Assembly (NCBI GenBank): GCA_036504875.1
Contig: DASXUK010000003.1
Span: forward strand, 186,001 to 250,000
DNA length: 64,000 nt
From: JACPFJ01 sp036504875
Lineage (GTDB): Bacteria > Desulfobacterota > Desulfuromonadia > Geobacterales > Pseudopelobacteraceae
Direction of reading: 5' to 3'
A program made the translations under genes and the position numbers. The notes under the pieces are model-generated. The model worked only from the letters and a program-made list of their open reading frames with translations, did not search any database and was not told where the DNA came from. Shown here one piece after another: positions 1-8,502 of this stretch; position 1 is the first letter of the stretch, and each line of letters begins with the position of its first letter.

Positions 1-591
1 ATCCTGTTCCAAGAGGCGGCTGTAGTTAAAGCGCCGTGGATTTTCATCACTGCAACAATAATTCCTCATGGCGCGGCGGATTTCATCCAGACCACGTTTA
101 CGGGCAGTAGCAGCGCCAATTACCGGAATTCCCAGGCGCTCCTGCAAAAGATCCAGATCTATTTTGAGCCCGATTCGTTCGGCCTCGTCCATGATATTCA
201 CAACTAAAATTACCGGCAGCTCAGCCTCAATAAGCTGTATTGTCATAGCCAGCATCCGCTCCAGGTTGCGGGCATCCAGTACATGCACAACGACATCAGG
301 CGTTTCATTCAGCAAGATTTCGCGCGCAACGCGCTCTTCCTCGGTAATAGTATGGATGGAATACATACCCGGCGTATCGATGACCTGCCAGGCCTGCCCC
401 TCAATAACAGCATTGCCACGCGAAACTTCAACCGACGTACCGGGATAATTGGAGACGGTTACATAGGCGCCGGTTAAGGCATTAAATAAGACGCTTTTCC
501 CCACGTTGGGATTACCAACCAATGCAACCCGTTTAATGCCGTGATCGTCTTTGAGCGTTATTTCCATTGTTTTGCCACAGCACCTTGCCAT
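1..591 (-). CDS. feoB: FeoB ferrous iron transporter, N-terminal G domain (partial, cut by window edge)
   Basis: This is the GTPase domain of the FeoB Fe(II) transporter of the inner membrane; the membrane part lies beyond base 1. The translation shows the G1 loop GNPNVGKS, the switch segment NYPGTSVE, G3 DTPG and G4 NIMD in the order expected of FeoB. I place the start at the ATG at 589-591 because AAGAGGG precedes it by about nine bases; an in-frame ATG at 565-567 is the alternative and would remove eight residues. It follows fur on the same strand, with a Fur-box-like sequence between them, so iron-dependent repression is likely. No feoA is visible upstream. Confidence 0.93.
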   Translation of the reverse strand, partial: MARCCGKTMEITLKDDHGIKRVALVGNPNVGKSVLFNALTGAYVTVSNYPGTSVEVSRGNAVIEGQAWQVIDTPGMYSIHTITEEERVAREILLNETPDVVVHVLDARNLERMLAMTIQLIEAELPVILVVNIMDEAERIGLKIDLDLLQERLGIPVIGAATARKRGLDEIRRAMRNYCCSDENPRRFNYSRLLEQD

Positions 592-616
592 AAAATCAGA
601 CCCTCTTCTTGCTTTT

Positions 617-635
617 GACATTCATTCTCATTATT
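617..635 (-). promoter_or_regulatory. Fur-box-like operator in front of feoB
   Basis: Read on the minus strand this 19-mer is AATAATGAGAATGAATGTC. By eye it matches the classical 19-base Fur consensus at about 14 positions. It lies between the fur stop and the feoB start, where a Fur site controlling an iron importer is expected. Binding is inferred from sequence similarity and context only. Confidence 0.55.
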
Positions 636-648
636 TAGTTAAATTTTT

Positions 649-1086
649 TTAGTTTTTAGCCCTGCAGCGGGCGCATTGCCCATAGATCTCCAGTTTGTGG
701 CTTTTAATTATAAAGCCATGCTTGAAGGCAATTTCGTCCTGCAACTTTTCTATTGTTTCATTTTCGAATTCGATAATAGCATTGCAGCGGGTACAGACCA
801 AGTGGTCATGATGCTCCCCTGCCAGGACATGTTCATAGCGGGTTTGCCCGTCGTGCAACAGAATCTCACGGGCCAGCCCGGCCTCGACGAAAAGCTTGAG
901 AGTACGGTAGACAGTGGCGTGGCCGATGCCAGGGTGAATGGCTTTAATTTTGAGGTAGAGTTCCTCAACACTGACATGTTGATGGGTGGAGAGAAAGATA
1001 TCCAGGATGATATCCCGCTGGCGAGTGGAGCGCAGCCCTTTGGCCACAGCAAATTCGTTAAAACTTTTTTTCTTTTCGAGGATCAT
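649..1086 (-). CDS. fur: Fur family ferric uptake regulator
   Basis: A metal-responsive repressor of about 145 residues, the usual Fur length. The N-terminal winged helix contains the typical HATVYRTLKLFVEAGLA recognition segment. The C-terminal half carries the HHDHLVCTRC metal/zinc motif and a second CARC pair close to the end. The ATG at 1084-1086 follows a GGGGGCAGG stretch. A longer in-frame start at 1116 is unlikely because the predicted -10 box (1115-1120) would place it upstream of the transcript start. It sits upstream of feoB, which fits an iron regulator. A PerR or Zur specificity is possible but less supported. Confidence 0.9.
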   Translation of the reverse strand: MILEKKKSFNEFAVAKGLRSTRQRDIILDIFLSTHQHVSVEELYLKIKAIHPGIGHATVYRTLKLFVEAGLAREILLHDGQTRYEHVLAGEHHDHLVCTRCNAIIEFENETIEKLQDEIAFKHGFIIKSHKLEIYGQCARCRAKN

Positions 1087-1097
1087 CCTGCCCCCTT

Positions 1098-1143
1098 TAT
1101 TGAACTTGAAATTCAATATAAGAGGGCAGGAGAATTAAATCAA
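1098..1143 (-). promoter_or_regulatory. fur promoter with overlapping palindromic operator
   Basis: On the minus strand a -35 TTGATT (1138-1143) and a -10 TATATT (1115-1120) are separated by 17 bases. The palindrome TATTGAA-7 bases-TTCAATA occupies 1098-1118, so it covers the -10 box and the predicted transcription start near 1108. This is the geometry of an autorepressed promoter. That Fur itself binds is an inference. Confidence 0.6.
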
Positions 1144-1174
1144 CTTTTTTATTAGCAAATCAACAGAAAAAGTT

Positions 1175-2269
1175 TCAAACGTTAAAGCGGAAATGCATCA
1201 CATCGCCGTCTTTTACAATATACTCCTTGCCCTCCAGGCGCATAAGCCCTTTTTCCTTGGCCCCGGTCTCACCATTACAGGCAATGAAATCATTGAAGGC
1301 AATCACTTCCGCCCTGATAAAGCCCTTCTCGAAGTCGCTATGGATCACGCCGGCCGCCTGGGGAGCTTTGGTGCCGTTGACAATAGTCCAGGCCCGCACC
1401 TCTTTGACACCGGCCGTAAAGTAGGTGATCAAGCCTAAAAGCTCGTAGCCACTGCGGATCAGGCGATCCAGCCCCGGCTCCTCCAGACCCATATCATGCA
1501 GGAAGCCCTGCTTCTCCTCTCCGTCAAGTTCGGAAATTTCCGCTTCGAGTTTGCCGCAGATTACAACAACGCCGGCATCTTCAGTAGAGGCAATTTCTCG
1601 CACCTGAGCCACGAAAGGATGTTCTCCCAACAGATCGTCCTCAGCTACATTGGCCACGTATAGGACCGGCTTATCGGTCAAAAGATGCAGCTCGCGCATC
1701 CACAACCGTTCATCCTCGTTCTCAGCCACCCCTTTAAGCTTCTGAACCTGCTCCAGCAGGGCTCTGACCCGTTGATAAAAGGCCACCTCATCCTTGGCCT
1801 TTTTGTCCCCACTGCGGGCCATTTTTTCTGCGCGCTGGATCTTCTTATCAACCGTGTCAAGATCGGCCAGAGCCAGCTCGGTATTGATTACCTCAATATC
1901 ATCAACCGGGGAAACCCGACCGCTGACATGCACCACATTGTCATCGCTAAAGCAGCGCACTACGTGAACAATGGCATCCACGCTGCGAATGTGCCCCAAA
2001 AACTGGTTCCCCAATCCTTCGCCTGAACTGGCTCCCTTAACCAAGCCGGCAATGTCGACAAACTCAATGGTGGTAGGCTGAATTTTCTGAGGCTTAACAA
2101 TCGCTGAGAGCTGATCCATACGCGGATCAGGCACCTGCACTATGCCAACATTTGGATCGATTGTGCAAAAGGGATAATTGGCCGATTCAGCGCCGGCCGA
2201 AGTAAGAGCATTAAAGATGGTTGACTTGCCCACATTAGGAAGTCCGACAATACCGCAGTTGAAGCCCAT
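1175..2269 (-). CDS. ychF: YchF, Obg-family ribosome-associated ATPase
   Basis: A cytoplasmic P-loop NTPase of 364 residues, the usual YchF length. Residues 3-20 hold GIVGLPNVGKST, followed by switch regions around YPFCTIDP and DIAGLVKG. The G4 position has the YchF-type sequence (YVANV) in place of NKxD, which in this family goes with ATP preference. The C-terminal TGS domain ends in GKEYIVKDGDVMHFRFNV. It starts three bases after the pth stop with AAGGAT as ribosome binding site, so rplY-pth-ychF form one transcription unit. YchF family members associate with ribosomes and have been linked to stress responses. Confidence 0.97.
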   Translation of the reverse strand: MGFNCGIVGLPNVGKSTIFNALTSAGAESANYPFCTIDPNVGIVQVPDPRMDQLSAIVKPQKIQPTTIEFVDIAGLVKGASSGEGLGNQFLGHIRSVDAIVHVVRCFSDDNVVHVSGRVSPVDDIEVINTELALADLDTVDKKIQRAEKMARSGDKKAKDEVAFYQRVRALLEQVQKLKGVAENEDERLWMRELHLLTDKPVLYVANVAEDDLLGEHPFVAQVREIASTEDAGVVVICGKLEAEISELDGEEKQGFLHDMGLEEPGLDRLIRSGYELLGLITYFTAGVKEVRAWTIVNGTKAPQAAGVIHSDFEKGFIRAEVIAFNDFIACNGETGAKEKGLMRLEGKEYIVKDGDVMHFRFNV

Positions 2270-2272
2270 TTT

Positions 2273-2854
2273 CTATCCTTCCAGATAATTTCTGTTATTG
2301 AATAAGCTCATTGCCTTGGGAACCCCTTCAGCCAACATCGTTTCCAGCATGTCCAGCCCGCCATCCAGTACCTGGGAAAGCGATTCCATCTGTTCGGGCG
2401 GGATGTTCCCCAGCACGTAATTCACTGTCTCCCCCTGAGGAGGACGACCAATACCGATGCGCATCCGGATAAAGTCCCCCTTGCCAAGCTGCTCAATGAT
2501 CGAGCGCAGCCCGTTATGCCCACCATGCCCGCCCCCCTGTTTTAAACGAACCGCACCAAAAGGAAGGTCCAACTCGTCATGAACAACAATCAATTGTGAC
2601 ATGGGAAGTTTATAGAACTGAAGGGCCTGCATTACTGCCTGGCCCGATAGATTCATGAAGGTCTGCGGTTTAAGGAGAATAAGACGGCAACCCTTGAAGG
2701 ACCATTCACCGGCCAGACCGGAGAAGCTCTTGCGACAGATAGAGATGTTCTCGTTATTGGCAAGGCGGTCCAAAAAAAGGAAACCCGCGTTGTGGCGGGT
2801 CCATTGATATTTGGGGCCAGGATTACCCAGCCCCACTAGTATAAAGGTATTCAT
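2273..2854 (-). CDS. pth: Peptidyl-tRNA hydrolase
   Basis: Releases tRNA from prematurely dropped peptidyl-tRNA. The 193-residue protein opens with ILVGLGNPGPKYQWTRHNAGF, containing the catalytic His. The other family blocks are present: LLKPQTFMNLSG, VVHDELDLPFGAVRLKQGGGHGGHNGLRS and FIRMRIGIGRP. It sits between rplY and ychF, a common rplY-pth-ychF order. The Shine-Dalgarno before its ATG is weak, so translation may be coupled to rplY, whose stop is only 14 bases upstream. Confidence 0.97.
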   Translation of the reverse strand: MNTFILVGLGNPGPKYQWTRHNAGFLFLDRLANNENISICRKSFSGLAGEWSFKGCRLILLKPQTFMNLSGQAVMQALQFYKLPMSQLIVVHDELDLPFGAVRLKQGGGHGGHNGLRSIIEQLGKGDFIRMRIGIGRPPQGETVNYVLGNIPPEQMESLSQVLDGGLDMLETMLAEGVPKAMSLFNNRNYLEG

Positions 2855-2868
2855 GTAGTTTAAAATTT

Positions 2869-3459
2869 CTAAGCGGTTGCTTCGGTGGCAGCCTCTTCCT
2901 TAGCCCTACCCAATACGCTTACAACCGGCGTTTTAGGATTATCCAATACCTTAACCCCATCCGGGAGCGGAATTTCACCAACATGAAGCGAATGGGCAAT
3001 TTTAAGGTCAGAGATATCTATTTCGATATGGTCGGGGATGTTGCCCGGCAGACATTCCACATGCAGCTCGTGGTGAGCCAAATCCAAGAGGCCACCTTCC
3101 TTGACTCCGACAGCGGTTCCTTTCAGAACTATCGGCACGGTAACTCGCAGTTTCTCATTCATGTTGACCCTGTGAAGATCGACATGCTTGAAGCTCCCTT
3201 TGAGTACGTCACGCTGCAGATCGGCGATAATAGCCATTGATTGATCAAGGCTGCCGCCACCTACCAGGGTGATCAGGTTGTTCTGCCCGCCTTGCCCTGA
3301 AAGCGCAGCTTGCAGATCATGGCTTTTTATGCTTACCGAAATAGGATCCATTCCCTTGCCGTACACAACACCCGGAACCATCTCTGCCATCCGCAGCTGG
3401 CGGCTGATGCCCTTGCCGGTTTTAGATCTCAATTCAATGTTCATTTGTTTCTGTTGCAT
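2869..3459 (-). CDS. rplY: 50S ribosomal protein L25, long Ctc form
   Basis: This 196-residue protein is the two-domain TL5/Ctc type of L25, which binds 5S rRNA. The N-terminal L25 domain (about 1-95) includes TGKGISRQLRMAEMVPGVVYG. It is followed by the beta-rich Ctc domain ending in GVKVLDNPKTPVVSVLG and a short Ala/Glu tail. The ATG has a clear GGAGG six bases upstream. It lies downstream of prs and leads the rplY-pth-ychF unit, as in many bacteria. Confidence 0.95.
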   Translation of the reverse strand: MQQKQMNIELRSKTGKGISRQLRMAEMVPGVVYGKGMDPISVSIKSHDLQAALSGQGGQNNLITLVGGGSLDQSMAIIADLQRDVLKGSFKHVDLHRVNMNEKLRVTVPIVLKGTAVGVKEGGLLDLAHHELHVECLPGNIPDHIEIDISDLKIAHSLHVGEIPLPDGVKVLDNPKTPVVSVLGRAKEEAATEATA

Positions 3460-3577
3460 ACTGTTCCTCCACTTGTAGTGGTAAGCTTTAAAGCCACCCT
3501 ATACATTTTATATTATGTTATATCTGAAAAAAGTCTATCTATGTAAATTATAAAATATTTCAGATTGCTGCCAAGTT

Positions 3578-4522
3578 TCACACAAACAGGGAACTGACCG
3601 ACTCGTCCTCATGGATACGACGAATGGCCTCAGCCAGAAGCTCAGCAACCGATAGCATTCTGATCTTGGTGGTGTCTTTGCATTTATCTCCCAGCGGGAT
3701 CGTGTCGGTAACGACAACCTCTTCAATATCGGAGTTATTGATCCGCTCGATGGCAGGCCCTGAAAGCACCCCATGGGTAGCACAGGCATAGATAGAGCGA
3801 GCACCGTTTTCTTTGAGCGCCTTGGCAGCTTGTGTCAATGTTCCGGCTGTATCGATCATATCATCCAGAATGATAGCAATCTTGTCGCGTACATCGCCTA
3901 TAAGGTGCATCACTTCAGCCACATTGGGGCCGGTGCGGCGTTTATCGATAACAGCCAGCGTACACTCCATCCTTTTGGCAAAGGCACGGGCACGCTCGGT
4001 CCCCCCCGCATCCGGAGTGACCATGACTACCTGATCTCCTTTAAACCGGTTTTTCAGGTAGTCGAGAATAACAGGCACAGCATAAAGGTTGTCGACCGGG
4101 ATATTGAAAAAGCCCTGAATCTGACCGGCGTGAAGGTCTACCGTAACAACCCGGTCTACCCCGGCGGTAGTGATCAAGTCAGCAACCAGCTTGGCGGTGA
4201 TAGGTGTACGGGGAGCCGCCTTGCGATCCTGGCGGGCATAGCCATAATAAGGGATTACGGCTGTGATGGTCGCTGCTGATGCTCTTTTAAGAGCATCCGT
4301 CATGACCAAAAGTTCCATCAGGTTATTATTGGTGGGTGCGCAGGTTGATTGGATGATGTAGACATCACGGCCGCGGACATTCTCGCCGATTTCGATCAGG
4401 ACCTCACCATCAGAAAATGTCCTCACACGCGCGTTGCCGAGAGGAACGCTTAAGCTGTCGCAAATTTTCTGAGCGAGTTCGGGATTAGAATTGCCGGTAA
4501 AGACCCTGATTTTGTCACGCAT
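3578..4522 (-). CDS. prs: Ribose-phosphate pyrophosphokinase
   Basis: Makes PRPP from ribose 5-phosphate and ATP, feeding purine, pyrimidine, His and Trp synthesis. The 314-residue protein begins with the family motif KIRVFTGNSNPELA. It carries the flexible-loop region YYGYARQDRK, the PRPP-binding motif AIILDDMIDTAGTLTQAAKAL and the C-terminal IHEDESVSSLF. No strong ribosome binding site is seen. The gene starts 32 bases after the tRNA-Gln 3' end and may share its transcript. The order ispE - tRNA-Gln - prs - rplY is, from general knowledge, common in Geobacter relatives. Confidence 0.97.
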   Translation of the reverse strand: MRDKIRVFTGNSNPELAQKICDSLSVPLGNARVRTFSDGEVLIEIGENVRGRDVYIIQSTCAPTNNNLMELLVMTDALKRASAATITAVIPYYGYARQDRKAAPRTPITAKLVADLITTAGVDRVVTVDLHAGQIQGFFNIPVDNLYAVPVILDYLKNRFKGDQVVMVTPDAGGTERARAFAKRMECTLAVIDKRRTGPNVAEVMHLIGDVRDKIAIILDDMIDTAGTLTQAAKALKENGARSIYACATHGVLSGPAIERINNSDIEEVVVTDTIPLGDKCKDTTKIRMLSVAELLAEAIRRIHEDESVSSLFV

Positions 4523-4554
4523 ATCTTTTAATTAACCTTTCAAGCAAAAGAGGT

Positions 4555-4629
4555 TGGCTGGGGCGCCAGGGATCGAACCTGGGAATGCCGGAATCAAAAT
4601 CCGGTGCCTTACCGCTTGGCGACGCCCCA
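4555..4629 (-). tRNA. tRNA-Gln, anticodon TTG
   Basis: On the minus strand the 75-base sequence folds into a full cloverleaf. The acceptor arm is TGGGGCG paired with CGCCCCA. The anticodon stem CCGGA/TCCGG holds the loop TTTTGAT, giving anticodon TTG for CAA codons. The T arm CCAGG-TTCGATC-CCTGG is standard. The discriminator G and CCA (4555-4557) are genomically encoded. It lies between ispE and prs. Confidence 0.97.
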
Positions 4630-4680
4630 TCTTTACAACACAAGCTAAAGAAGAAGCCTCTTTTACACTTAAATTCTAGA

Positions 4681-5523
4681 TTATAAAGTCTCGACTGCAA
4701 CCGAAAACCAGTCGGTGCCGGTTACCAGCAAGTCACGTGCCTTTTCCGCTGCCTGGCTGTCTCGAAATAAGCCGAACACCGTCGGCCCACTGCCAGACAT
4801 CATGGCCCCTACAGCGCCTAAATCGAGCATTTTATTTTTTATTTCAGCTATCACAGGAAAAGCCGGAATGGTCACGGCCTCAAGATCATTTGAGAGAATC
4901 GAGCCGATGTCTTCAACATTGCCGTAAAAATTGGGAAGTTTAGCCAGGTCGCCGCGGTTTGTCAACTGCAAATTTCTATAGACCCACGCTGTCGAGACAT
5001 GCACCCCGGAATTCACCAGCACAATCCAGACCCTGGGCATGCCCGGCATAGCAGTCAAATGTTCTCCAATCCCTTCTGCCAGAGCAGTTTTTTTAAAGAT
5101 AAAAAATGGAACATCAGCTCCTAGTTTGACACCGAGCTCCATCAGCCGCTGGTCGGGCAGACCTAATTCCAAAAGATCGTTCATACCCATCAGTACAGTG
5201 GCTGCATCGCTGCTTCCCCCACCGAGTCCGGCAGCAACCGGGATGTTCTTGACAATCGTAATTTCTGCCCCTCGATCACTAGCGGCCAGATCAAGCATTA
5301 CACGCGCAGCTTTCCAGGCGATGTTACCAGGACCATCAGGAACACCGTTTTTCCCACAGATAACTGAGATATCAGGTTTAGTAGTCAGTGTAATGCTGAT
5401 GTCATCGCACAGGTTGATGCGCTGCATAACCATACGCAGGTCATGATAACCGTCTGATCGACGCCGAATAACGTCAAGTAGGTAGTTAACCTTGGCAGGG
5501 GCTTTTAAAGTCAGGCTTTTCAC
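4681..5523 (-). CDS. ispE: 4-diphosphocytidyl-2-C-methyl-D-erythritol kinase (MEP pathway)
   Basis: A GHMP-family kinase of 280 residues that phosphorylates CDP-methylerythritol on the way to isoprenoids. It has the amino-terminal PAKVNYLLDVIRRRSDGYHDL block. The ATP loop is VKNIPVAAGLGGGSSDAATVL, and the third GHMP motif is MMSGSGPTVFGL near the C terminus. The start is GTG at 5521-5523, with GGTGGAG five bases upstream. A plausible promoter on the minus strand, TTGATT-17-TAGAAA, lies about 60-90 bases upstream. Confidence 0.96.
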   Translation of the reverse strand: MKSLTLKAPAKVNYLLDVIRRRSDGYHDLRMVMQRINLCDDISITLTTKPDISVICGKNGVPDGPGNIAWKAARVMLDLAASDRGAEITIVKNIPVAAGLGGGSSDAATVLMGMNDLLELGLPDQRLMELGVKLGADVPFFIFKKTALAEGIGEHLTAMPGMPRVWIVLVNSGVHVSTAWVYRNLQLTNRGDLAKLPNFYGNVEDIGSILSNDLEAVTIPAFPVIAEIKNKMLDLGAVGAMMSGSGPTVFGLFRDSQAAEKARDLLVTGTDWFSVAVETL

Positions 5524-5876
5524 AAAAACTCCACCTATTGGAAAAATTCGCTGGTCTTATTTCGGAAGGCTTAATTTTCTAATCTAAGAAGACTGATAAA
5601 TCAAGACAAAACTGTTGGCCAACCTGCAGCGCGGACAATTGCTCTTGCACCCCTATACACCTGTCTGTATAATTTCGTCTTTTAAATCATGTTCTTTCTA
5701 TCAAAGCTAAAAAACTAGCCTCTCACTCGCTCAATCCATTCGCTAGAGCTCACAGAGTTACAGAGAAAATTTAAATTTCCTCCGTGAACGCCGCGTACTC
5801 TGGATAATAACTTTTGACGGTCAGGTTAACTCTATAAGTACGAATGACCAGAATTTAGAAAAAGAGGAACATAAAA
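5524..5876. other. Intergenic region between ispE and aguA (divergent promoters, degenerate repeat)
   Basis: About 350 bases without a supported gene, separating divergent ispE and aguA. It holds candidate promoters in both directions. It also has a perfect GTTGGCCAAC palindrome near 5611-5620. Around 5750-5805 there is an imperfect inverted repeat containing CACAGAGTTACAGAG and later ACTCTGG, which looks like a worn copy of the cacagag-type interspersed repeats known from Geobacter genomes. No riboswitch family could be recognised. Confidence 0.5.
5645..5673 (+). promoter_or_regulatory. Candidate aguA promoter
   Basis: A perfect -10 TATAAT at 5668-5673 is preceded by a poor -35 (TTGCAC, 5645-5650) at the optimal 17-base spacing. 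If used, the aguAB transcript would carry a leader of roughly 195 bases that includes the inverted repeat near 5750-5805. Confidence 0.45.
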
Positions 5877-6902
5877 ATGAACATTCGACTTCCCGCAGAA
5901 TGGGAAACCCAGGACGGCGTCCTGCTGGCATGGCCGCACGAAAATACCGATTGGGCCTATATGCTGGATGACATTCGGCCGGTATTTACCGAGATTATCC
6001 GCCAAATCACCCGCTTTGAAAGAGTCCTGCTGACTGCACCCTCGACCGATGAAGCTACCGATTACCTTAAAAACTACGATATCGACATGTCAAAGGTTAC
6101 CGTATGCGAGATGCCGAACAACGACACCTGGACCCGTGATTTTGGCCCGATCACTGTCATGTTCAACGGACAGCCGATCTTGCTGGATTTTGGTTTCAAT
6201 GGTTGGGGCCTCAAGTTCGCGGCTTGTCATGACAACCTGATCACAAAGCGACTAAAGGAACAGGGTGCTCTCAAGCCCAACCTCCAGACCATCGGCCTGA
6301 TCATGGAAGGAGGCAGTCTGGAAACTGATGGTCTCGGCACGATTCTGACGACAACCGACTGTCTGCTTTCACCAAACAGAAATCCGCAATTAAATAAAAG
6401 TGAGATTGAGCAGGCCTTGGCCTCACTTCTGGGGGCCAAGCGCGTGCTCTGGCTTAACCACGGCTGTCTGGCCGGCGATGATACCGACTCCCACGTGGAC
6501 ACCCTGGCTCGCATCTGCCCTGACAACGTTATTGCCTATGTCACCTGTGATGATCAGCGCGATGAACACTTCCATAAGCTTAAACTTATGGAAGAAGAGT
6601 TAAAGGGATTCCAGGCACCGGATGGCACTCCCTATCGCCTGATCCCACTGCCCTGGGCCAAGGCCCGCTTTGACGACATGGCTCACCGTCTGCCGGCCAC
6701 CTATGCCAACTTCCTTATTATCAATGGCGCTGTGCTGGTTCCGACCTACCAGGACCAGGAAAAGGACGACCTGGCCCTCGAACGTATCGGTCAGGCTTTT
6801 CCTGGACGAGAAATAATCGGAATCGATTGCCTGCCGTTGCTTGAGCAGCACGGTTCACTGCACTGCGTAACCATGCAGCTCCCGGCCGGGGTGCTTTCAT
6901 GA
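5877..6902 (+). CDS. aguA: Agmatine deiminase
   Basis: Converts agmatine to N-carbamoylputrescine and ammonia, a step of arginine-derived putrescine synthesis. The 341-residue protein belongs to the peptidyl-arginine deiminase-like family. It begins with RLPAEWETQDGVLLAWPH, has NDTWTRDFGPI, the central GCLAGDDTDSHVDTLAR His block and the C-terminal HCVTMQLPAG with the catalytic Cys. The ATG follows AGAGGAAC. Its stop overlaps the aguB start by four bases, so the two consecutive enzymes are translationally coupled. Confidence 0.95.
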   Translation: MNIRLPAEWETQDGVLLAWPHENTDWAYMLDDIRPVFTEIIRQITRFERVLLTAPSTDEATDYLKNYDIDMSKVTVCEMPNNDTWTRDFGPITVMFNGQPILLDFGFNGWGLKFAACHDNLITKRLKEQGALKPNLQTIGLIMEGGSLETDGLGTILTTTDCLLSPNRNPQLNKSEIEQALASLLGAKRVLWLNHGCLAGDDTDSHVDTLARICPDNVIAYVTCDDQRDEHFHKLKLMEEELKGFQAPDGTPYRLIPLPWAKARFDDMAHRLPATYANFLIINGAVLVPTYQDQEKDDLALERIGQAFPGREIIGIDCLPLLEQHGSLHCVTMQLPAGVLS

Positions 6903-7783
6903 CAACGATTAAAACTGCCCTGATACAACAGTCCTGCACGGACAACAAACAGGACAATTTGAACAAGACATATCGGATGGTTCGCGAGGCCGCGGCCGCA
7001 GGAGCGGCATTGATCGTTTTGCAGGAACTTCATGCCGGCCCTTATTTTTGCCAAATTGAGGATCCGACCCTGTTCGATCTGGCCGAGCCGATCCCCGGAG
7101 AAAGCTCTCAAAGTATTGGCCAACTGGCCCGTGAGCTCGGCGTGGTGATCGTGGCATCCCTGTTTGAAAGACGCGCGCCCGGTCTGTACCATAACACCGC
7201 CGTGGTATTTGAGAAAGACGGCACCATCGCCGGCACCTACCGCAAGATGCATATCCCCGATGACCCCGGTTTCTATGAAAAGTTCTACTTCACCCCCGGC
7301 GATCTCGGTTTTAATCCAATTCAAACATCTGTAGGCAAGCTGGGAGTCTTAGTCTGTTGGGACCAGTGGTATCCCGAGGCAGCCCGCATGATGGCCCTGG
7401 CCGGGGCGGAACTGCTGATCTACCCAACTGCTATCGGATGGGACCCGTCTGATCCGGAGGCTGAAAAGGAGCGTCAGCGGGAGGCCTGGATAACCGTGCA
7501 GCGCGGCCATGCCGTTGCCAACGGCTTGCCGCTTTTGGCCCCTAACCGGGTTGGATTTGAGCCTTGCCCGGACAATCCGCAGAACGGCATAAAATTCTGG
7601 GGGAGCAGTTTTGTGGCCGGACCCCAGGGAGAGGTGCTGGCCGAGGCGTCGCGTAGCCTTGAGGAAATCCTGCTGGTTGATATCGATATGGCCAGAAGCG
7701 AGACCGTACGACGCATCTGGCCCTTTCTGCGTGATCGACGGATCGATGCCTACGACGATTTGCTAAAAAGATTCAGAGACTGA
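6899..7783 (+). CDS. aguB: N-carbamoylputrescine amidase
   Basis: A nitrilase-superfamily amidohydrolase that turns N-carbamoylputrescine into putrescine, CO2 and ammonia. The 294-residue protein shows the Glu-Lys-Cys triad in its usual blocks: E in VLQELHAGPYFCQ, K in GTYRKMHIPDDPGFYEKFYF and C in GVLVCWDQWYPEAARMMALAGAE. The W-D-Q-W-Y-P sequence is typical of AguB rather than other nitrilase branches. Pairing with aguA through an ATGA overlap supports the assignment. Confidence 0.95.
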   Translation: MTTIKTALIQQSCTDNKQDNLNKTYRMVREAAAAGAALIVLQELHAGPYFCQIEDPTLFDLAEPIPGESSQSIGQLARELGVVIVASLFERRAPGLYHNTAVVFEKDGTIAGTYRKMHIPDDPGFYEKFYFTPGDLGFNPIQTSVGKLGVLVCWDQWYPEAARMMALAGAELLIYPTAIGWDPSDPEAEKERQREAWITVQRGHAVANGLPLLAPNRVGFEPCPDNPQNGIKFWGSSFVAGPQGEVLAEASRSLEEILLVDIDMARSETVRRIWPFLRDRRIDAYDDLLKRFRD

Positions 7784-7843
7784 AAATCTTTGCGCTTCCC
7801 CTAATCAGGAGAAGGCAGGGGGTGGACAGTCAGTTAGGATAAT

Positions 7844-8374
7844 ATGACCTTGTATGACAAAGAAATCCTGGAGGCACTCTCCAGCTCCCGCATCCTGACC
7901 TCGATGATTACTCCGGCGGTTCTTATCTCGGCCTGTGGCACTCTGATCTTTTCTACTTCAGCCCGACTTGGGCGGATTTTTGATCGGGTCAATGTCATGA
8001 AGGGGGAAATTGAAGCGATTCTGGACGGGAAGCTGAGGTTCACCGAGGAACGGATGGAGTTTATCTCCGAGCAGGTCAGTTGCGCAAAAAAAAGGGCAGC
8101 CCTGATCCAGAAGTCGATGGCCGCCTTATATACCGCCACGGCTCTCTTTATTGCCTCCAGTCTGGCAATCGCCGTCAATGTGGCTTACGGCAGCCCTCAG
8201 CAAGGCTGGATTTCGACCCTGATCGCACTTATCGGCGGACTGTTCCTGTTTGCCGCCGCCACCCTCCTGCTCTACGAGAGCCGCTTCAACCTGCGTTTTG
8301 TCACCCGCAACATTGATTTCATCAATTTTCTGGAAGAGAAGGCAAAGGAGCAGGCTAAGGTTCCGCCTGTCTGA
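7844..8374 (+). CDS. DUF2721 family membrane protein
   Basis: An integral membrane protein of 176 residues. A hydrophobic segment near residues 18-38 is followed by a charged helical stretch containing RLGRIFDRVNVMKGEIEAI. Two further hydrophobic segments lie around 95-145, ending in ESRFNLRFVTRNIDFI. This layout and the SARLGRIFDRVN motif match DUF2721, whose function is not known. It follows aguB by 60 bases and may be co-transcribed. The ATG has AGGA six bases upstream. Confidence 0.75.
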   Translation: MTLYDKEILEALSSSRILTSMITPAVLISACGTLIFSTSARLGRIFDRVNVMKGEIEAILDGKLRFTEERMEFISEQVSCAKKRAALIQKSMAALYTATALFIASSLAIAVNVAYGSPQQGWISTLIALIGGLFLFAAATLLLYESRFNLRFVTRNIDFINFLEEKAKEQAKVPPV

Positions 8375-8502
8375 GATGCTTTTAGTTCCCCCATACAACC
8401 TTTTTCTTTTTGTTAGTTAAACGCAGAGAATTAATCGATAGAAAACTTTTCAATGTTATTCTTAAATTGATTCAGTTACAGGTTCTATCAAAGGGTAATT
8501 CT

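Noticed and set aside
1087..1116. Longer Fur start at 1116
   Set aside because: The likely -10 box at 1115-1120 would put this codon upstream of the transcription start.
3773..4279. Open frame on the plus strand over prs
   Set aside because: Antisense shadow of prs; no ribosome binding site, no recognisable family.
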